From: Alphaproteobacteria bacterium
GTDB lineage: Bacteria > Pseudomonadota > Alphaproteobacteria > GCA-2731375
Length of the DNA stretch: 47,293 nucleotides
Reading direction: 5' to 3'
NCBI GenBank assembly: GCA_016776605.1
Contig: JADHTB010000028.1
Span: forward strand, 1-47,293
The notes under the pieces are model-generated. The model saw only the letters and a list, made by a program, of their open reading frames with translations, was not told the DNA's origin and made no database searches. The position numbers and the translations under genes were made by a program. This document shows, piece after piece, positions 1-8,679 of the stretch; positions within the stretch are counted from its first letter, which is position 1; each line of letters starts with the position of its first letter.

Positions 1-10
1 CGGCCTTCGG

Positions 11-105
11 TGGCGCCCCTAAGCCATTCTGGTGCGTTGCGCCGCTTGCCCGATGCACCACATCGCGCTGCGCAACGCGCCTACCCGAATGCCTTAGGGG
101 CACCA
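11..105. repeat. Large imperfect palindrome (hairpin H1)
   Basis: Arms 11-29 and 87-105 are inverted complements with about two mismatches, and a second inner pair (31-45 with 65-81) nests inside them. An open frame across it (10-261) consists only of this palindrome and its neighbours and has no protein-like features, so I do not call a gene. It is the first unit of a gene-free tandem set of hairpins that fills 1-362. Confidence 0.7.
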
Positions 106-138
106 TCAAATGGACCAGAATATCCCGGAAATGCTCTA
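106..138. repeat. Half copy of the second intergenic hairpin type
   Basis: Positions 106-128 match 4449-4471 exactly over 23 bases, and both continue to a GCTCTAG end. At 4424-4482 the complete form is a near-perfect palindrome; here only the right half survives, ending in CTAG at 135-138. Confidence 0.7.
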
Positions 139-188
139 GTGGTGCGAACCAAACAGAAGAGTCCTTCGGTTTGGTGTCTTGCGCACCA
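139..188. repeat. Hairpin H3 in the tandem array
   Basis: An 8-bp perfect terminal stem (GTGGTGCG with CGCACCAC at 181-188) encloses further partial pairing. It directly follows the CTAG at 135-138. Confidence 0.5.
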
Positions 189-202
189 CGATTCTTTAGA
201 GT

Positions 203-261
203 CTAGTGGCCTTTCGATCCTCACCGATGAGAACCATCCGTTAGAATCGAAAGACCACTAG
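203..261. repeat. CTAG-bounded palindrome H4
   Basis: The unit begins with CTAG at 203 and ends with CTAG at 258-261. Arms of about 20 bases are inverted complements with few mismatches. Its last CTAG is shared with the first CTAG of the next unit, which shows that the units abut. Confidence 0.65.
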
Positions 262-362
262 AGCAATTCCGAATTAATGAGAATCTCGAAGCGATTCTAA
301 GTGATTGGAAAAATTGCCCTAATTCTAAAGATCTGAGCATTTTCAGAATGAAAATGCTCTAG
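258..362. repeat. Intergenic CTAG repeat, copy A (about 104 bp)
   Basis: It starts CTAGAGCAATT and ends AAATGCTCTAG. It shares layout and many positions with 4323-4427, 20171-20275 and about 31930-32024, including the core resembling TAAGTGATTGG and a closing hairpin with arms GAGCATTTTC and GAAAATGCTC. It lies immediately upstream of the lipoprotein gene at 375. Confidence 0.8.
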
Positions 363-374
363 GGATGCCCAGCT

Positions 375-974
375 ATGAAACTTTACCGCTTTCCGCCACT
401 CCTGTTAGTCATATGCTTAGGCTTTCTTTTGACCGCCTGCGAAAGCCCCCTGAAGAAGATATCGTATCCCGAGTTGCGGTTTAGCCATCTGCCGGTAATT
501 GAGTTGGAAGTCGCCCGCATAGAGATCGTCGAACAATATCGTTCACCATTGAAGGCCCCGAATGTGGAGCATGAACTGCCGTTGGCGCCCGCCACGGCAA
601 TGCGGAATTGGGCCACGGACCGTCTGCGCGCGGTGGGGAAAAGCGGGCAGGCGAAATTCATCATCGTCGACGCCGCCGTCACGGTCGCGCTATTGCCCAA
701 GAAAAAGGGCTTGAAAGCCGCGTTTACCCTGGATCAGGCGGCCCGCTATGACACCCGTCTGGAAGCGAGGCTGGAAATTGAGACCGCCGGCGGCCTGGGT
801 AAGGGGTTCGCGACGGCGACGGCGACCCGGCAGCGCACCACACCGGAAGGCGCCAGCCTCAACAGCCGTGACGATGCCCTGTATCGCTTTATCGAGGGCG
901 CCGCCAAGGATTTTGACCACGTCATGGCGGCCAACATCGACCGCTACCTGGCCCCGTTCAAACCGGCACCGTAA
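375..974 (+). CDS. Predicted lipoprotein of unknown function
   Basis: This is a 199-residue protein with a clear lipoprotein signal: a short basic start, a hydrophobic stretch at about 7-20 and a lipobox LTAC with the lipidated Cys near residue 22. No transmembrane segment follows, so the mature protein should be anchored to the inner or outer membrane on the periplasmic side. The rest is a mixed alpha/beta sequence of about 175 residues without a motif I recognise; lipoproteins of this size and style recur in alphaproteobacteria. The start follows repeat copy A by 12 bases, with only a weak GGGA upstream. It faces argE, whose end is 23 bp away, so the two genes converge. Confidence 0.75.
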   Translation: MKLYRFPPLLLVICLGFLLTACESPLKKISYPELRFSHLPVIELEVARIEIVEQYRSPLKAPNVEHELPLAPATAMRNWATDRLRAVGKSGQAKFIIVDAAVTVALLPKKKGLKAAFTLDQAARYDTRLEARLEIETAGGLGKGFATATATRQRTTPEGASLNSRDDALYRFIEGAAKDFDHVMAANIDRYLAPFKPAP

Positions 975-997
975 TACCAAACCACCAAGCTGGGGCG

Positions 998-2155
998 TCA
1001 GGCCAGGCGGTCAATCAGCCGGTGCATGAACGCCGTGCAGGCATCGACCTGCGAAATCTCTATATATTCGTCTGGCCGATGCGCCACGGAAATACTGCCC
1101 GGTCCGCAGATCACCGAGGCAACGCCGCCCTTTTGAAAAATACCCGCTTCGGTGCCGTAGGAAACGGCATAGGCCTGATTACCACCGGTTAAGGCCAGAA
1201 CCAGGGCCTCCGCCGGCGAGCCATCTTCCGGCAACAGCGGAATAACTTCACCCCGCACATCAATACGGATATCGGCACCGGGATGAACAATGCGCATTTT
1301 CGGCAACACCTCGTTGGCCGCAAAAGCCTCAAAATCCGCGATTATTGCTGAACCATCAGCGTCTGGCAGGGTCCTATATTCCCACCAAAAAGTAGTTTCC
1401 TTGGGAATAATATTGCCCGCGGTGCCGCCTCGGATCGTTCCCACCTGTAAGGTGGTATAGGGCGGATCGAAGCGCGGATCGACGTTGGATGTTTTAAATT
1501 CTTCCGCCCGATCAGCCAGATACCGGATCAACTCCATGGCGGCAAATATGGAATTGACGCCCTTGTGCGTCTCCGAGGAATGCCCCTCCAACCCGGTCAC
1601 GACGGTCCTGATGGCACAACAACCCTTGTGGGCGTTGACCACTTTCATCTCCGTCGGTTCGCCGACGATCAACGCCTGTGGCCGGCATGGCAGACCCTGA
1701 ATATGACGGGAGAGATCCGGCGCGCCCAGACAGCCGACTTCTTCGTCGTAGGAAAGGGCAAAATGAATTGGCAGCGACAGGCCCCGTTCCAGCATGGACG
1801 GCACCAGGGCAAGGGCGATGGCGGAAAAACTTTTCATGTCCGCCGTGCCGCGGCCGTATAGCCGGCCGTCGCGCTCGTCCACCGTAAATGGGTCGCTTGA
1901 CCAATCCTGGCCATCGACAGGCACCACATCGGTATGGCCCGAAAGCACCACGCCGCCATCGACGACAGGCCCAACCGTGGCGAAAAGATTGGCCTTGGCG
2001 CCACTCTCATCATGAATAAGCGTCGAGGCAACACCATGACCGGCAAGATAGTCACGTACGAAATGGATCAGTTCCAGGTTCGATACCCGGCTTGTTGTAT
2101 CGAACGCCACCAACCGGTCTATCATTTCGCGTGGTGTAAAAATTTGAGCGGTCAT
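998..2155 (-). CDS. argE: Acetylornithine deacetylase (ArgE), M20 peptidase family
   Basis: The enzyme removes the acetyl group from N-acetylornithine to give ornithine in cytosolic arginine synthesis. The 385-residue protein has the M20 metal-site motifs: SGHTDVVPV (His74, Asp76), GRGTADMK (bridging Asp106), the general-base pair DEE at 137-139 and VGEPTEMK, plus the C-terminal H-P-D-E-Y segment typical of ArgE. I start at 2155, where GGGGA precedes ATG; a start 69 bases further upstream is possible but adds a sequence unlike the family. Related M20 deacylases (DapE-like, aminoacylase) cannot be fully excluded, but length and motifs favour ArgE. It diverges from the TRAP genes. Confidence 0.88.
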   Translation of the reverse strand: MTAQIFTPREMIDRLVAFDTTSRVSNLELIHFVRDYLAGHGVASTLIHDESGAKANLFATVGPVVDGGVVLSGHTDVVPVDGQDWSSDPFTVDERDGRLYGRGTADMKSFSAIALALVPSMLERGLSLPIHFALSYDEEVGCLGAPDLSRHIQGLPCRPQALIVGEPTEMKVVNAHKGCCAIRTVVTGLEGHSSETHKGVNSIFAAMELIRYLADRAEEFKTSNVDPRFDPPYTTLQVGTIRGGTAGNIIPKETTFWWEYRTLPDADGSAIIADFEAFAANEVLPKMRIVHPGADIRIDVRGEVIPLLPEDGSPAEALVLALTGGNQAYAVSYGTEAGIFQKGGVASVICGPGSISVAHRPDEYIEISQVDACTAFMHRLIDRLA

Positions 2156-2335
2156 GCATTTTCCCCTATCGCAGTGTGGCATAAGATAGCCGCCAGGCGT
2201 GCCGCGGTCCACCGGTTGGATCACGCGAATGAGGGAGCAGCAGAATGTGAATGCTTGCTCTTCGGTCTCGCCGTCGCTAGGTTTTGCGCGCTGTTATTGC
2301 TCCCCATCCTGATCCTGACCGTGATCCAATTACCC

Positions 2336-2935
2336 ATGAGAAACCTAAGGCAGCGCCTGCGCGGGCAGGGCATAGCGCAACGAAAACAATGGACGGCCTT
2401 TTGCGCCGCCTTTCGCGTGGCGTCCGCCCGGGAACGCCTGCTGATCATTCTGAACATCTTTGACCGCGCCATCTGTGGCATTGGATTTGGCAGCGCGCTG
2501 ATTATTCTACCGACAATGATTGGCATCCGTGTTTACGAGATTGTCGCCCGCAAATTGTTCAATGCCGCGTTATCCTGGCCGCAATACATGGAATGGGAAC
2601 TGTTCGTATTTCTGGTCCTGCTGACCCTGGGCTATGCCCACGTACGTGACGCGCATGTCCGGGTCGATGTCATACGCGAGCGCTTATCGCCAGCCGCGCA
2701 GGGCCGCGTGGAGCTGCTGGGCCTGCTCTTGTTGATATTGCCCTTTATACTGGTGGTCCTATATTTCGGCATCCACTATACCGTTGACAGCTTCAATGAC
2801 GGCGAGAGACTGGCGCTGACATTGGGGGGGCCGTGGCGTTGGCTGTTAAAAGGCGCCATGCCCTTTGGTTTGGGCCTGTTTCTGCTGGCCGCAATTATCG
2901 CCGCCGTGCGTAAACTGGCGCAACGCGGCGCCTAA
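2336..2935 (+). CDS. dctQ: TRAP transporter small membrane subunit (DctQ type)
   Basis: This is the small membrane protein of a tripartite ATP-independent periplasmic transporter, which imports organic acids or similar compounds with sodium. The 199-residue protein shows four hydrophobic segments (about 55-75, 88-105, 128-150, 172-192) and the DctQ-like stretch W-P-Q-Y-M-E-W-E before TM2. The reading frame is open far upstream, overlapping argE on the other strand, but that part does not look like protein; the ATG at 2336 gives the family length, although its ribosome site is poor. The stop is 11 bp before dctM, so the two are one operon. No binding protein (DctP or TAXI) lies near. Confidence 0.8.
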   Translation: MRNLRQRLRGQGIAQRKQWTAFCAAFRVASARERLLIILNIFDRAICGIGFGSALIILPTMIGIRVYEIVARKLFNAALSWPQYMEWELFVFLVLLTLGYAHVRDAHVRVDVIRERLSPAAQGRVELLGLLLLILPFILVVLYFGIHYTVDSFNDGERLALTLGGPWRWLLKGAMPFGLGLFLLAAIIAAVRKLAQRGA

Positions 2936-2946
2936 CGTTAGTTTCC

Positions 2947-4326
2947 ATGCCTGAATTCCTCGATATTCTGCCCTATCTGATGCTGGGCTCGCTGGCGATC
3001 CTGATCTTTTCCGGCCTGCCGGTGGCGGTGATATTGGCCGGCCTGGGGGTTGGGTTTTGTCTGATCGGCATCGCTTTGGGAGAGATGCAGTGGATCGCTT
3101 TATTGAACGTGCCCCTGCGCATATACGGCAGCATCAACGGCAGCCTGATTTACCCAACCGTACCCATGCTGTTGTTCATGGGCATGGCGCTGGAGAAAAG
3201 CGGCATCGCCCGCGATTTGTTGCTGTGCCTGCAGCATTTGTTCGGGCGCGTGCCGGCAGGCATGGCGATCGCGGTCACCCTGCTGGGTGTCCTGCTCGCC
3301 CCCACGGCGGGCGTCGTCGGCGCCTCCGTCGCGACACTGGCCCTGATTGCCTTGCCGACCATGCTGGATCAGGGCTATCGGCCGGCCCTGGCCAGTAGTG
3401 TCGTCGCGGCGGCGGGGACCCTCGGTCTTATCCTGCCACCGGCGATCATGCTGTTCTTTCTGGCCGGCAAACTACGCGTCTCGATCGGGCATATGTTCCT
3501 GGCCGCCATCTGGCCGGCCGCCATTCTGATCGTGCTTTATGTGCTCTACTACATGCTGGCTGCATGGCGGTCACCGCCAAAGCCACGCAACACGGAGACC
3601 AGGCAGGACTGGGGCCACGGCTGGACCTCCTGGCAATGGCTCGGCTTCTACGTGCGGGGCCTGGTGCTGCCGGCTGGTCTTATTTTTCTGGTTTTAGGGT
3701 CAATCATTTTTGCCTGGGCCACGCCGCCCCAGTCAGGCGCCGTGGGCGCGGCGGGCGGCCTGGTGCTGATGCTTTTGAATGGCCGGCTGACCTGGCCCTT
3801 GTTCCGCGAGGTCGTGGAAGGGACGGCGTTGATGACGGCCATGGTCTTCTTTGTTGTTCTGGCCGCCAATGTTTTTTCCTATCCGTTCCGCTTTTTCAGC
3901 GGTGACGAGGTGGTCAGCGGCATGTTGCAGGGGCTGGCCCTGGGCGACTGGGGCATGCTTCTGACCATCATCGGGATTATCTTTATCCTGGGCTTTTTTA
4001 TCGATTGGATCGAGATCACCATCATTACCCTGCCCCTGTTCCTGCCGGTGCTGGCGGATTTGGATTTCGCCGCCCATGCGGGCGATAGCGCGGGCAAGGC
4101 CTTGTGGATGGCGACCTTGATTGCCTTGACGTTGCAAACGTCATTCTTGACGCCACCTTTCGGCTTTGCGCTATTTTTCCTGAAAGGCGCCGCACCACCA
4201 GAGGTTAAAATCACCGATATCTATCGGGGTGTCATTCCCATTGTGGCAGCGCAATTATTCGTCATCGCCCTGGTAATGGGTTTTCCGGCCCTGGCCCAAT
4301 GGCTGCCAGCGCAGGTTTTCGATTAG
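2947..4326 (+). CDS. dctM: TRAP transporter large membrane subunit (DctM type)
   Basis: The 459-residue protein has about 12 hydrophobic segments and is the transport channel of the TRAP system. Family features include the G-L-P-V-A-V start of the first long segments, the P-T-A-G-V-V-G-A-S-V loop, T-L-G-L-I-L-P-P, and F-I-D-W-I-E-I followed by P-L-F-L-P in the second half. It is directly downstream of dctQ. The substrate cannot be told from sequence. The stop codon TAG at 4324-4326 is formed by the CTAG-type end of repeat B1. Confidence 0.9.
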   Translation: MPEFLDILPYLMLGSLAILIFSGLPVAVILAGLGVGFCLIGIALGEMQWIALLNVPLRIYGSINGSLIYPTVPMLLFMGMALEKSGIARDLLLCLQHLFGRVPAGMAIAVTLLGVLLAPTAGVVGASVATLALIALPTMLDQGYRPALASSVVAAAGTLGLILPPAIMLFFLAGKLRVSIGHMFLAAIWPAAILIVLYVLYYMLAAWRSPPKPRNTETRQDWGHGWTSWQWLGFYVRGLVLPAGLIFLVLGSIIFAWATPPQSGAVGAAGGLVLMLLNGRLTWPLFREVVEGTALMTAMVFFVVLAANVFSYPFRFFSGDEVVSGMLQGLALGDWGMLLTIIGIIFILGFFIDWIEITIITLPLFLPVLADLDFAAHAGDSAGKALWMATLIALTLQTSFLTPPFGFALFFLKGAAPPEVKITDIYRGVIPIVAAQLFVIALVMGFPALAQWLPAQVFD

Positions 4327-4427
4327 AGCAATTTTCAATTGATTGGAGTCGCTCTCGCGACTTAAGCGATTGGTTCAATTGCTCTATTTTTAAGAGTCTG
4401 AGCGCATTTTCTCCGAATGCGCGCTAG
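4323..4427. repeat. Intergenic CTAG repeat, copy B1
   Basis: This full-length copy is close to the one at 20171-20275: both carry TAGAGCAATTTT, CGCGACTTAAG, GGTTCAATTGCTCTATTTTT and GAGTCTGAGCGCATTTTC in the same order. It contains two sub-hairpins and lies between the convergent genes dctM and trkH. The TAG at its left end is the dctM stop. Confidence 0.85.
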
Positions 4428-4482
4428 AGCGTTACCGGGATACTCTGGTCAAATGGACCAGAATATCCCGGTAACGCTCTAG
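4424..4482. repeat. CTAG-bounded perfect palindrome, copy B2
   Basis: The unit runs from CTAGAGCGTTACCGGGATA to its inverted complement ending CTAG, with the loop around TCAAATGGACC. It shares its first CTAG with B1. Its last CTAG (4479-4482) supplies the trkH stop codon on the minus strand. It could also end transcription from both sides. Confidence 0.8.
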
Positions 4483-5942
4483 CCACGCCAGAAAGTGCGG
4501 GTGAACAAGACCATTACAGTCAACAATTCCAGGCGGCCCAGTAACATACCCGCCGCCAACAGCCACTTTGCCAGGTCAGGCAGCGGGGCAAAGGTGCCCG
4601 ACGGTCCGATGATGTCGCCCAGGCCCGGACCAACATTGGCAATGGCGGCGCCGGCACCTGAGACGGCGGTCAGAAAGTCCAGCCCCATCAAGCTGAGCGC
4701 CGCCGCTAGAAACGCAAAGCTAAGCGCAAACAGAAAAAAGAAACTCATGACCGAATCCATGACCGATTCAGTTATGGGCCGGCGATTGAAGTTGGCAACG
4801 AAGACACCGTGGGGCTGCAACAGGCGGCCCATCTGGGTGCGGGCGGCGGCGTAGAGCACTTGAAAACGAAAAATCTTGATACCGCACGAGGTGGAACCGG
4901 CGCAGCCGCCGATGAACATGACGAAGAAAAACATGACCACCGCGAAACCACCCCACTGGCTATAGTCATCGGTGGCATAGCCGGTACCCGTCAAAATTGA
5001 CGTTACGTTGAAGGTGGTAAACCGCAGAGCCTCGCCGAATGCAAGGCCATTGCCGCTAACCTGCCACAGCATCATGGCGGCAATGGCGGCGGACAATATG
5101 GCAAAAAACCAACGCACCTGACTATCGCGCCAAAGCGCCAGTGGCCGTCCGCGCGCCACCTGGAAATACAACAGGAACGGCAGACTGCCGATGATCATGA
5201 AGGCCGTCGCCGTGTAATCGATCAAGGCGCTGTCATAGATCCCGATGGATTCATCGGAAGTAGAAAAGCCGCCCGTTGCAATGGTGGTCATAGCGTGCGC
5301 GACGGCTTCGAACAGGGGCATCCCGGCCGCCCAGTACACCAACGCGCAGAGCAGCGACAGCGATAGGTAAATGATGCTGATGGCTCCGGCGATCTGCGCC
5401 GTGCGGGGCAATATTTTTTCCGATGCGTCCGATGATTCCGTACGGAACAACTGCATGCCGCCAATCTGCAACAGGGGTAGAATGGCGACCGCCGTCACGA
5501 TGATGCCGATGCCGCCCATCCATTGCAGCAATGCCCGCCAGATCAAGATACCCGGCGGCGCATTCTCCAATCCGGAAATCACCGTGGACCCGGTGGTCGT
5601 GATACCTGACATAGCCTCGAAAAAGGCGTCCGTATAACTAAGATTAAGATCCGAAAATGCAAAGGGAAGCGCCGCGAATGTGGGGGTTACGACCCAGACC
5701 GTGGTGGTCAGGACGAAGGCCTGCCGCAGGTGCAATCCGCCGCCACTGCCCCAGCAAGTGATGCTTAATCCGGCGCCGACAAAGACCGTCATGAACGCCG
5801 CCGCCAGAAAAACCTGCCAATCCGGGTGACCGACCCGCGCATCCAACAGCGCCGGCACCAACATTGCGACGCCAAGGATCAACAGCATCATGCCGTTGAC
5901 CAGAAAGACCGCCCGATATTCAACCATATCGCCCGCTGCCAT
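4479..5942 (-). CDS. trkH: TrkH-type potassium uptake membrane protein
   Basis: This is the potassium-translocating subunit of the Trk system in the inner membrane. The 487-residue protein has the fourfold membrane-pore-membrane layout, with filter segments T-T-T-G-S-T, T-T-G-G-F-S, G-T-G-Y-A-T and V-G-P-G-L-G, each with the expected central glycine. The TrkA regulatory partner is not in the window. The first ATG (5942) has GAGG only a few bases before it; an ATG 15 bases further in is a possible start. The end falls inside repeat B2, which provides the TAG stop. Ktr-type proteins are related, but the length and the two long N-terminal segments fit TrkH better. Confidence 0.9.
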   Translation of the reverse strand: MAAGDMVEYRAVFLVNGMMLLILGVAMLVPALLDARVGHPDWQVFLAAAFMTVFVGAGLSITCWGSGGGLHLRQAFVLTTTVWVVTPTFAALPFAFSDLNLSYTDAFFEAMSGITTTGSTVISGLENAPPGILIWRALLQWMGGIGIIVTAVAILPLLQIGGMQLFRTESSDASEKILPRTAQIAGAISIIYLSLSLLCALVYWAAGMPLFEAVAHAMTTIATGGFSTSDESIGIYDSALIDYTATAFMIIGSLPFLLYFQVARGRPLALWRDSQVRWFFAILSAAIAAMMLWQVSGNGLAFGEALRFTTFNVTSILTGTGYATDDYSQWGGFAVVMFFFVMFIGGCAGSTSCGIKIFRFQVLYAAARTQMGRLLQPHGVFVANFNRRPITESVMDSVMSFFFLFALSFAFLAAALSLMGLDFLTAVSGAGAAIANVGPGLGDIIGPSGTFAPLPDLAKWLLAAGMLLGRLELLTVMVLFTRTFWRG

Positions 5943-6046
5943 ATACCTCAGATGGCGCGGGTCGCCACCTATCCAGGTAATTGAAATATCTGGTTTCTAT
6001 AAGCCGGTATTCCGCGGGTTCAAATTCTTCCCTGCGCATCACGCCA

Positions 6047-7237
6047 TCATTCCTTGAGGCTGCCAAGCCTTACCGCGCCTTCAGCCACCAGTCCGCTTAT
6101 TTTCTCTTCGTCATAGCCTAAATCGCCAAGGACTTGCCGGCTATGCTCGCCCAGAAAGGGTACTTGTTGGCTGGGATCCTCAGGATCAATGGCCGCGGCA
6201 CCGGGGATCTGGGCCACGGGCATCGGGCCGACCCCCTGTTGCGCTATCATTTGGAAGGCCTGGGTCGCGACAACATGTGGATCAGCCATCCAATCGCCAT
6301 AATCAGCAACCGGATGGGCCAGAACCCCGGCCGCCTGAAAATGCGCCGCCCAGTCCAGCGCCGTCCGCTGCAACAGGATTTCCTGTATTACCGGGCCCAG
6401 GCTATCCATATTCTCGGCCCGATTGGCGAATTTGAGGTACCGGGGATCGTCGGCCAGGGCCGGCTGGCCCAGGGCCTGGCACATTTGTCTGAATTGCTCT
6501 TCCTTGACCAGCGTAATGGCGATAAAGCCATTCTGCGTATTATAGCTGCCGGCCGGCGCATTGTTGGCGACCGGCTTGCCGTCCTCCAAATGAAAATCCG
6601 CGATTTTGGAAGTCTGTACCGCCGCCGCCGCCTGCATCAGGCTACAGTCTATGAAGCGCCCGGCAGGCTCGTCCCGGCGGGCGTATAACGCCGTGGACAG
6701 CGCCTGATAGGCGTACAGCGCCGTCACGCAATCAACGATGAAATGGCCGACGCGATGGGGAGCCCCATCATTGCCCCGATTTATGGACATCAGACCGGAA
6801 AAGGCCTGCGCCACCGTGTCCGTGCTTGCCTCCCGCGCATAGGGACCGTCATGGCCAAAACCACTGATCGCCATGTAGATCACACCGGGATTGACCTGGC
6901 GCAGATCATCATAGGCCAAGCCAAAGCGGGCACAGACGCCGGGGCGGAAGCCTTCCATGAAGACATCGCAGCGCGCCGCCAGATCGTGGGCAACGGCAAG
7001 CCCGCCGGCGCTTTTCAAATCCAGGACGATGCTTTTCTTGCCCCGGTTGGCGGCCAGCGAGATCGTGGTTTGATCGCCATAGACCCGGCCCAGACCGCGC
7101 GACCAATCGCCCTCGGGCGGCTCCACCTTGGTGACGTCGGCGCCATATTGGGCCAACAGCCCGGCGCAATAAGGGCCTGCATAGCCCTGGCTCATATCCA
7201 GGACCTTTAGTCCGGCAAATGGTTTTTCATAGCTCAT
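6047..7237 (-). CDS. CaiB/BaiF family (class III) CoA-transferase
   Basis: Class III CoA-transferases move CoA between organic acids through an enzyme-bound aspartyl anhydride. The 396-residue protein starts with the typical F-A-G-L-K-V-L-D-M-S segment, has E-P-P-E-G-D near 39-44, N-R-G-K-K-S-I near 64-70 and the catalytic Asp in F-I-V-D-C at residue 169, the same number as in formyl-CoA transferase. The donor and acceptor cannot be told. It lies 59 bp downstream of the radical SAM gene on the same strand and 104 bp before trkH, so it could share a transcript with either. Confidence 0.88.
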   Translation of the reverse strand: MSYEKPFAGLKVLDMSQGYAGPYCAGLLAQYGADVTKVEPPEGDWSRGLGRVYGDQTTISLAANRGKKSIVLDLKSAGGLAVAHDLAARCDVFMEGFRPGVCARFGLAYDDLRQVNPGVIYMAISGFGHDGPYAREASTDTVAQAFSGLMSINRGNDGAPHRVGHFIVDCVTALYAYQALSTALYARRDEPAGRFIDCSLMQAAAAVQTSKIADFHLEDGKPVANNAPAGSYNTQNGFIAITLVKEEQFRQMCQALGQPALADDPRYLKFANRAENMDSLGPVIQEILLQRTALDWAAHFQAAGVLAHPVADYGDWMADPHVVATQAFQMIAQQGVGPMPVAQIPGAAAIDPEDPSQQVPFLGEHSRQVLGDLGYDEEKISGLVAEGAVRLGSLKE

Positions 7238-7295
7238 GGAGCGGCATCATAAGCCGAACCGACAGGCTGCGGTAAGGGATTCTGTCGCCGCGTGC

Positions 7296-8255
7296 CTATC
7301 CGGCGCTGCAAGAGCCCCCGCCCAACACGCAAAAGCGCGCGCAATGGGGATGGTTCAGGGCAACCGCGCTATTCGCGGCCGCCAAGGTGGAACCCATTCT
7401 AAAGCGCTCGTCATAGGGCAGCAGGGTACAGGGCATCACGGTCAACTGCCTATCGCCCCTGTGCTTGACCACCATGCGCGAGGTGGCGCACATCATCGCA
7501 TCCGGCGAAACGTTTAATATGCCCCAACAGGCAGTGGTGATTTCCGGCACATCCAGGGCCTCATCCATCTCTGGAAACAGCACCAATTCGCCTGGGTTGG
7601 TGGCATCAACCGGTATGCCTTGGGCCGCGAACAGGCGGCCATAGCCCTGGCGCAAGCCGGCGTCTTCCTCGCCCGACAAGGTCCGCCCGGCAACGTTAAT
7701 GGCAAAACCATTCTCGGCCAGCCAGGTCAGCCCCGTCAGCATCCGTTGCCAACTCTGCCCACCGCGCTCCAACTCGTGCACGTCAGGGGCATAATGGTCC
7801 ATGGACACGCGCAGGCAGAGCTGATCGCCGTATGCGGCATGCAAGGCCAACAAGCCATCCGCCAGCTTCATCATGGGCCGCATGGCGTTGGTCAGCACCA
7901 GGACCCGGTAACCACGCCCCAGGGCATCCGCCAGCATGGCCAGAATATCCGGATTCATGAACGGCTCGCCCCCGGTGAAGCCAATTTCATGGGCCTGCCA
8001 GTCAGTTTGCAGTTCATCCAGCATGGCGCTGACTTCACTGGCGCTCAAATACGCGAGACGGTCGTTGCTGGGGCTGGATTCTATGTAACAGTTGGTGCAA
8101 GTCAGGTTGCACAGGGTGCCGGTATTGAACCAAAGGGTCTCTATGTTGTTCAGGCTTACAAAGGCACGCGGCGCACCGTCCAGGGTGCGCTGGGGATCAT
8201 GGAACTTTGCCTGATCCAGCGCGGCGGGCACTTTACCCGGTATGGCACCGTTCAT
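7296..8255 (-). CDS. Radical SAM protein with a cysteine-rich C-terminus
   Basis: The 319-residue protein carries the radical SAM iron-sulfur motif CNLTCTNC (Cys49, Cys53, Cys56) and the SAM-contact motif F-T-G-G-E-P at 93-98, so it should reductively cleave SAM in the cytosol. The second half has scattered cysteines (C-W-G-I, M-C-A-T-S, P-C-T-L) and ends with C-A-R-F-C followed by G-G-G-S-C a few residues before the stop. This suggests one auxiliary iron-sulfur cluster, as in SPASM or twitch-type proteins. The substrate is unknown: there is no peptide precursor gene or known partner beside it. The CoA-transferase follows on the same strand. Confidence 0.85.
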   Translation of the reverse strand: MNGAIPGKVPAALDQAKFHDPQRTLDGAPRAFVSLNNIETLWFNTGTLCNLTCTNCYIESSPSNDRLAYLSASEVSAMLDELQTDWQAHEIGFTGGEPFMNPDILAMLADALGRGYRVLVLTNAMRPMMKLADGLLALHAAYGDQLCLRVSMDHYAPDVHELERGGQSWQRMLTGLTWLAENGFAINVAGRTLSGEEDAGLRQGYGRLFAAQGIPVDATNPGELVLFPEMDEALDVPEITTACWGILNVSPDAMMCATSRMVVKHRGDRQLTVMPCTLLPYDERFRMGSTLAAANSAVALNHPHCARFCVLGGGSCSAG

Positions 8256-8464
8256 TTACGACTCCTCAAATCAACATAACATCGACAGCGCAAAGAACAC
8301 CGCCCCGCCCACGGTTCGCGGACCACGGCCAAGTTTCACGGGCGCCCCCCCATTGTCAACGGGTCAGACCCTGCTGCTCGCGCAACTGTGAACGGTCGTG
8401 CATAAAAAAAGCCCTAAGACATGCCATTTCGCATTTTAAAGGTCTGTGCTAAACAGCCCCTCAG

Positions 8465-8538
8465 GCGGGCGTAGCTCAATGGTAGAGCAGGAGCTTCCCA
8501 AGCTTAAGATGAGAGTTCGATTCTCTTCGCCCGCTCCA
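8465..8538 (+). tRNA. tRNA-Gly (anticodon CCC)
   Basis: Acceptor arms GCGGGCG (8465-8471) and CGCCCGC (8528-8534) pair fully. The D arm GCTC/GAGC, an anticodon loop TTCCCAA with anticodon CCC, and a T arm with GTTCGATT are present. The discriminator base is T, normal for bacterial glycine tRNA, and CCA is encoded at 8536-8538. The anticodon stem has one mismatched outer pair. Confidence 0.93.
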
Positions 8539-8679
8539 AATTGGCCTTGGCCGCGAACCTTATTCGCGGCCAATTTCCGCCCGTCAGGCCATCCACCATT
8601 TGCCATCATTCGGGAATTCCCCCTACGATGAACCCTGGGCCATGCCCGTGACCGTATCGCGCAGGATAGGAACCAGTGA

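Noticed and set aside
10..261. Protein-coding frame of 83 codons
   Set aside because: It is made wholly of palindromic repeat units and has no ribosome site or protein-like composition.
6743..7210. Long plus-strand frame opposite the CoA-transferase
   Set aside because: The minus frame has complete family motifs; the plus frame is an antisense shadow typical of GC-rich genes.
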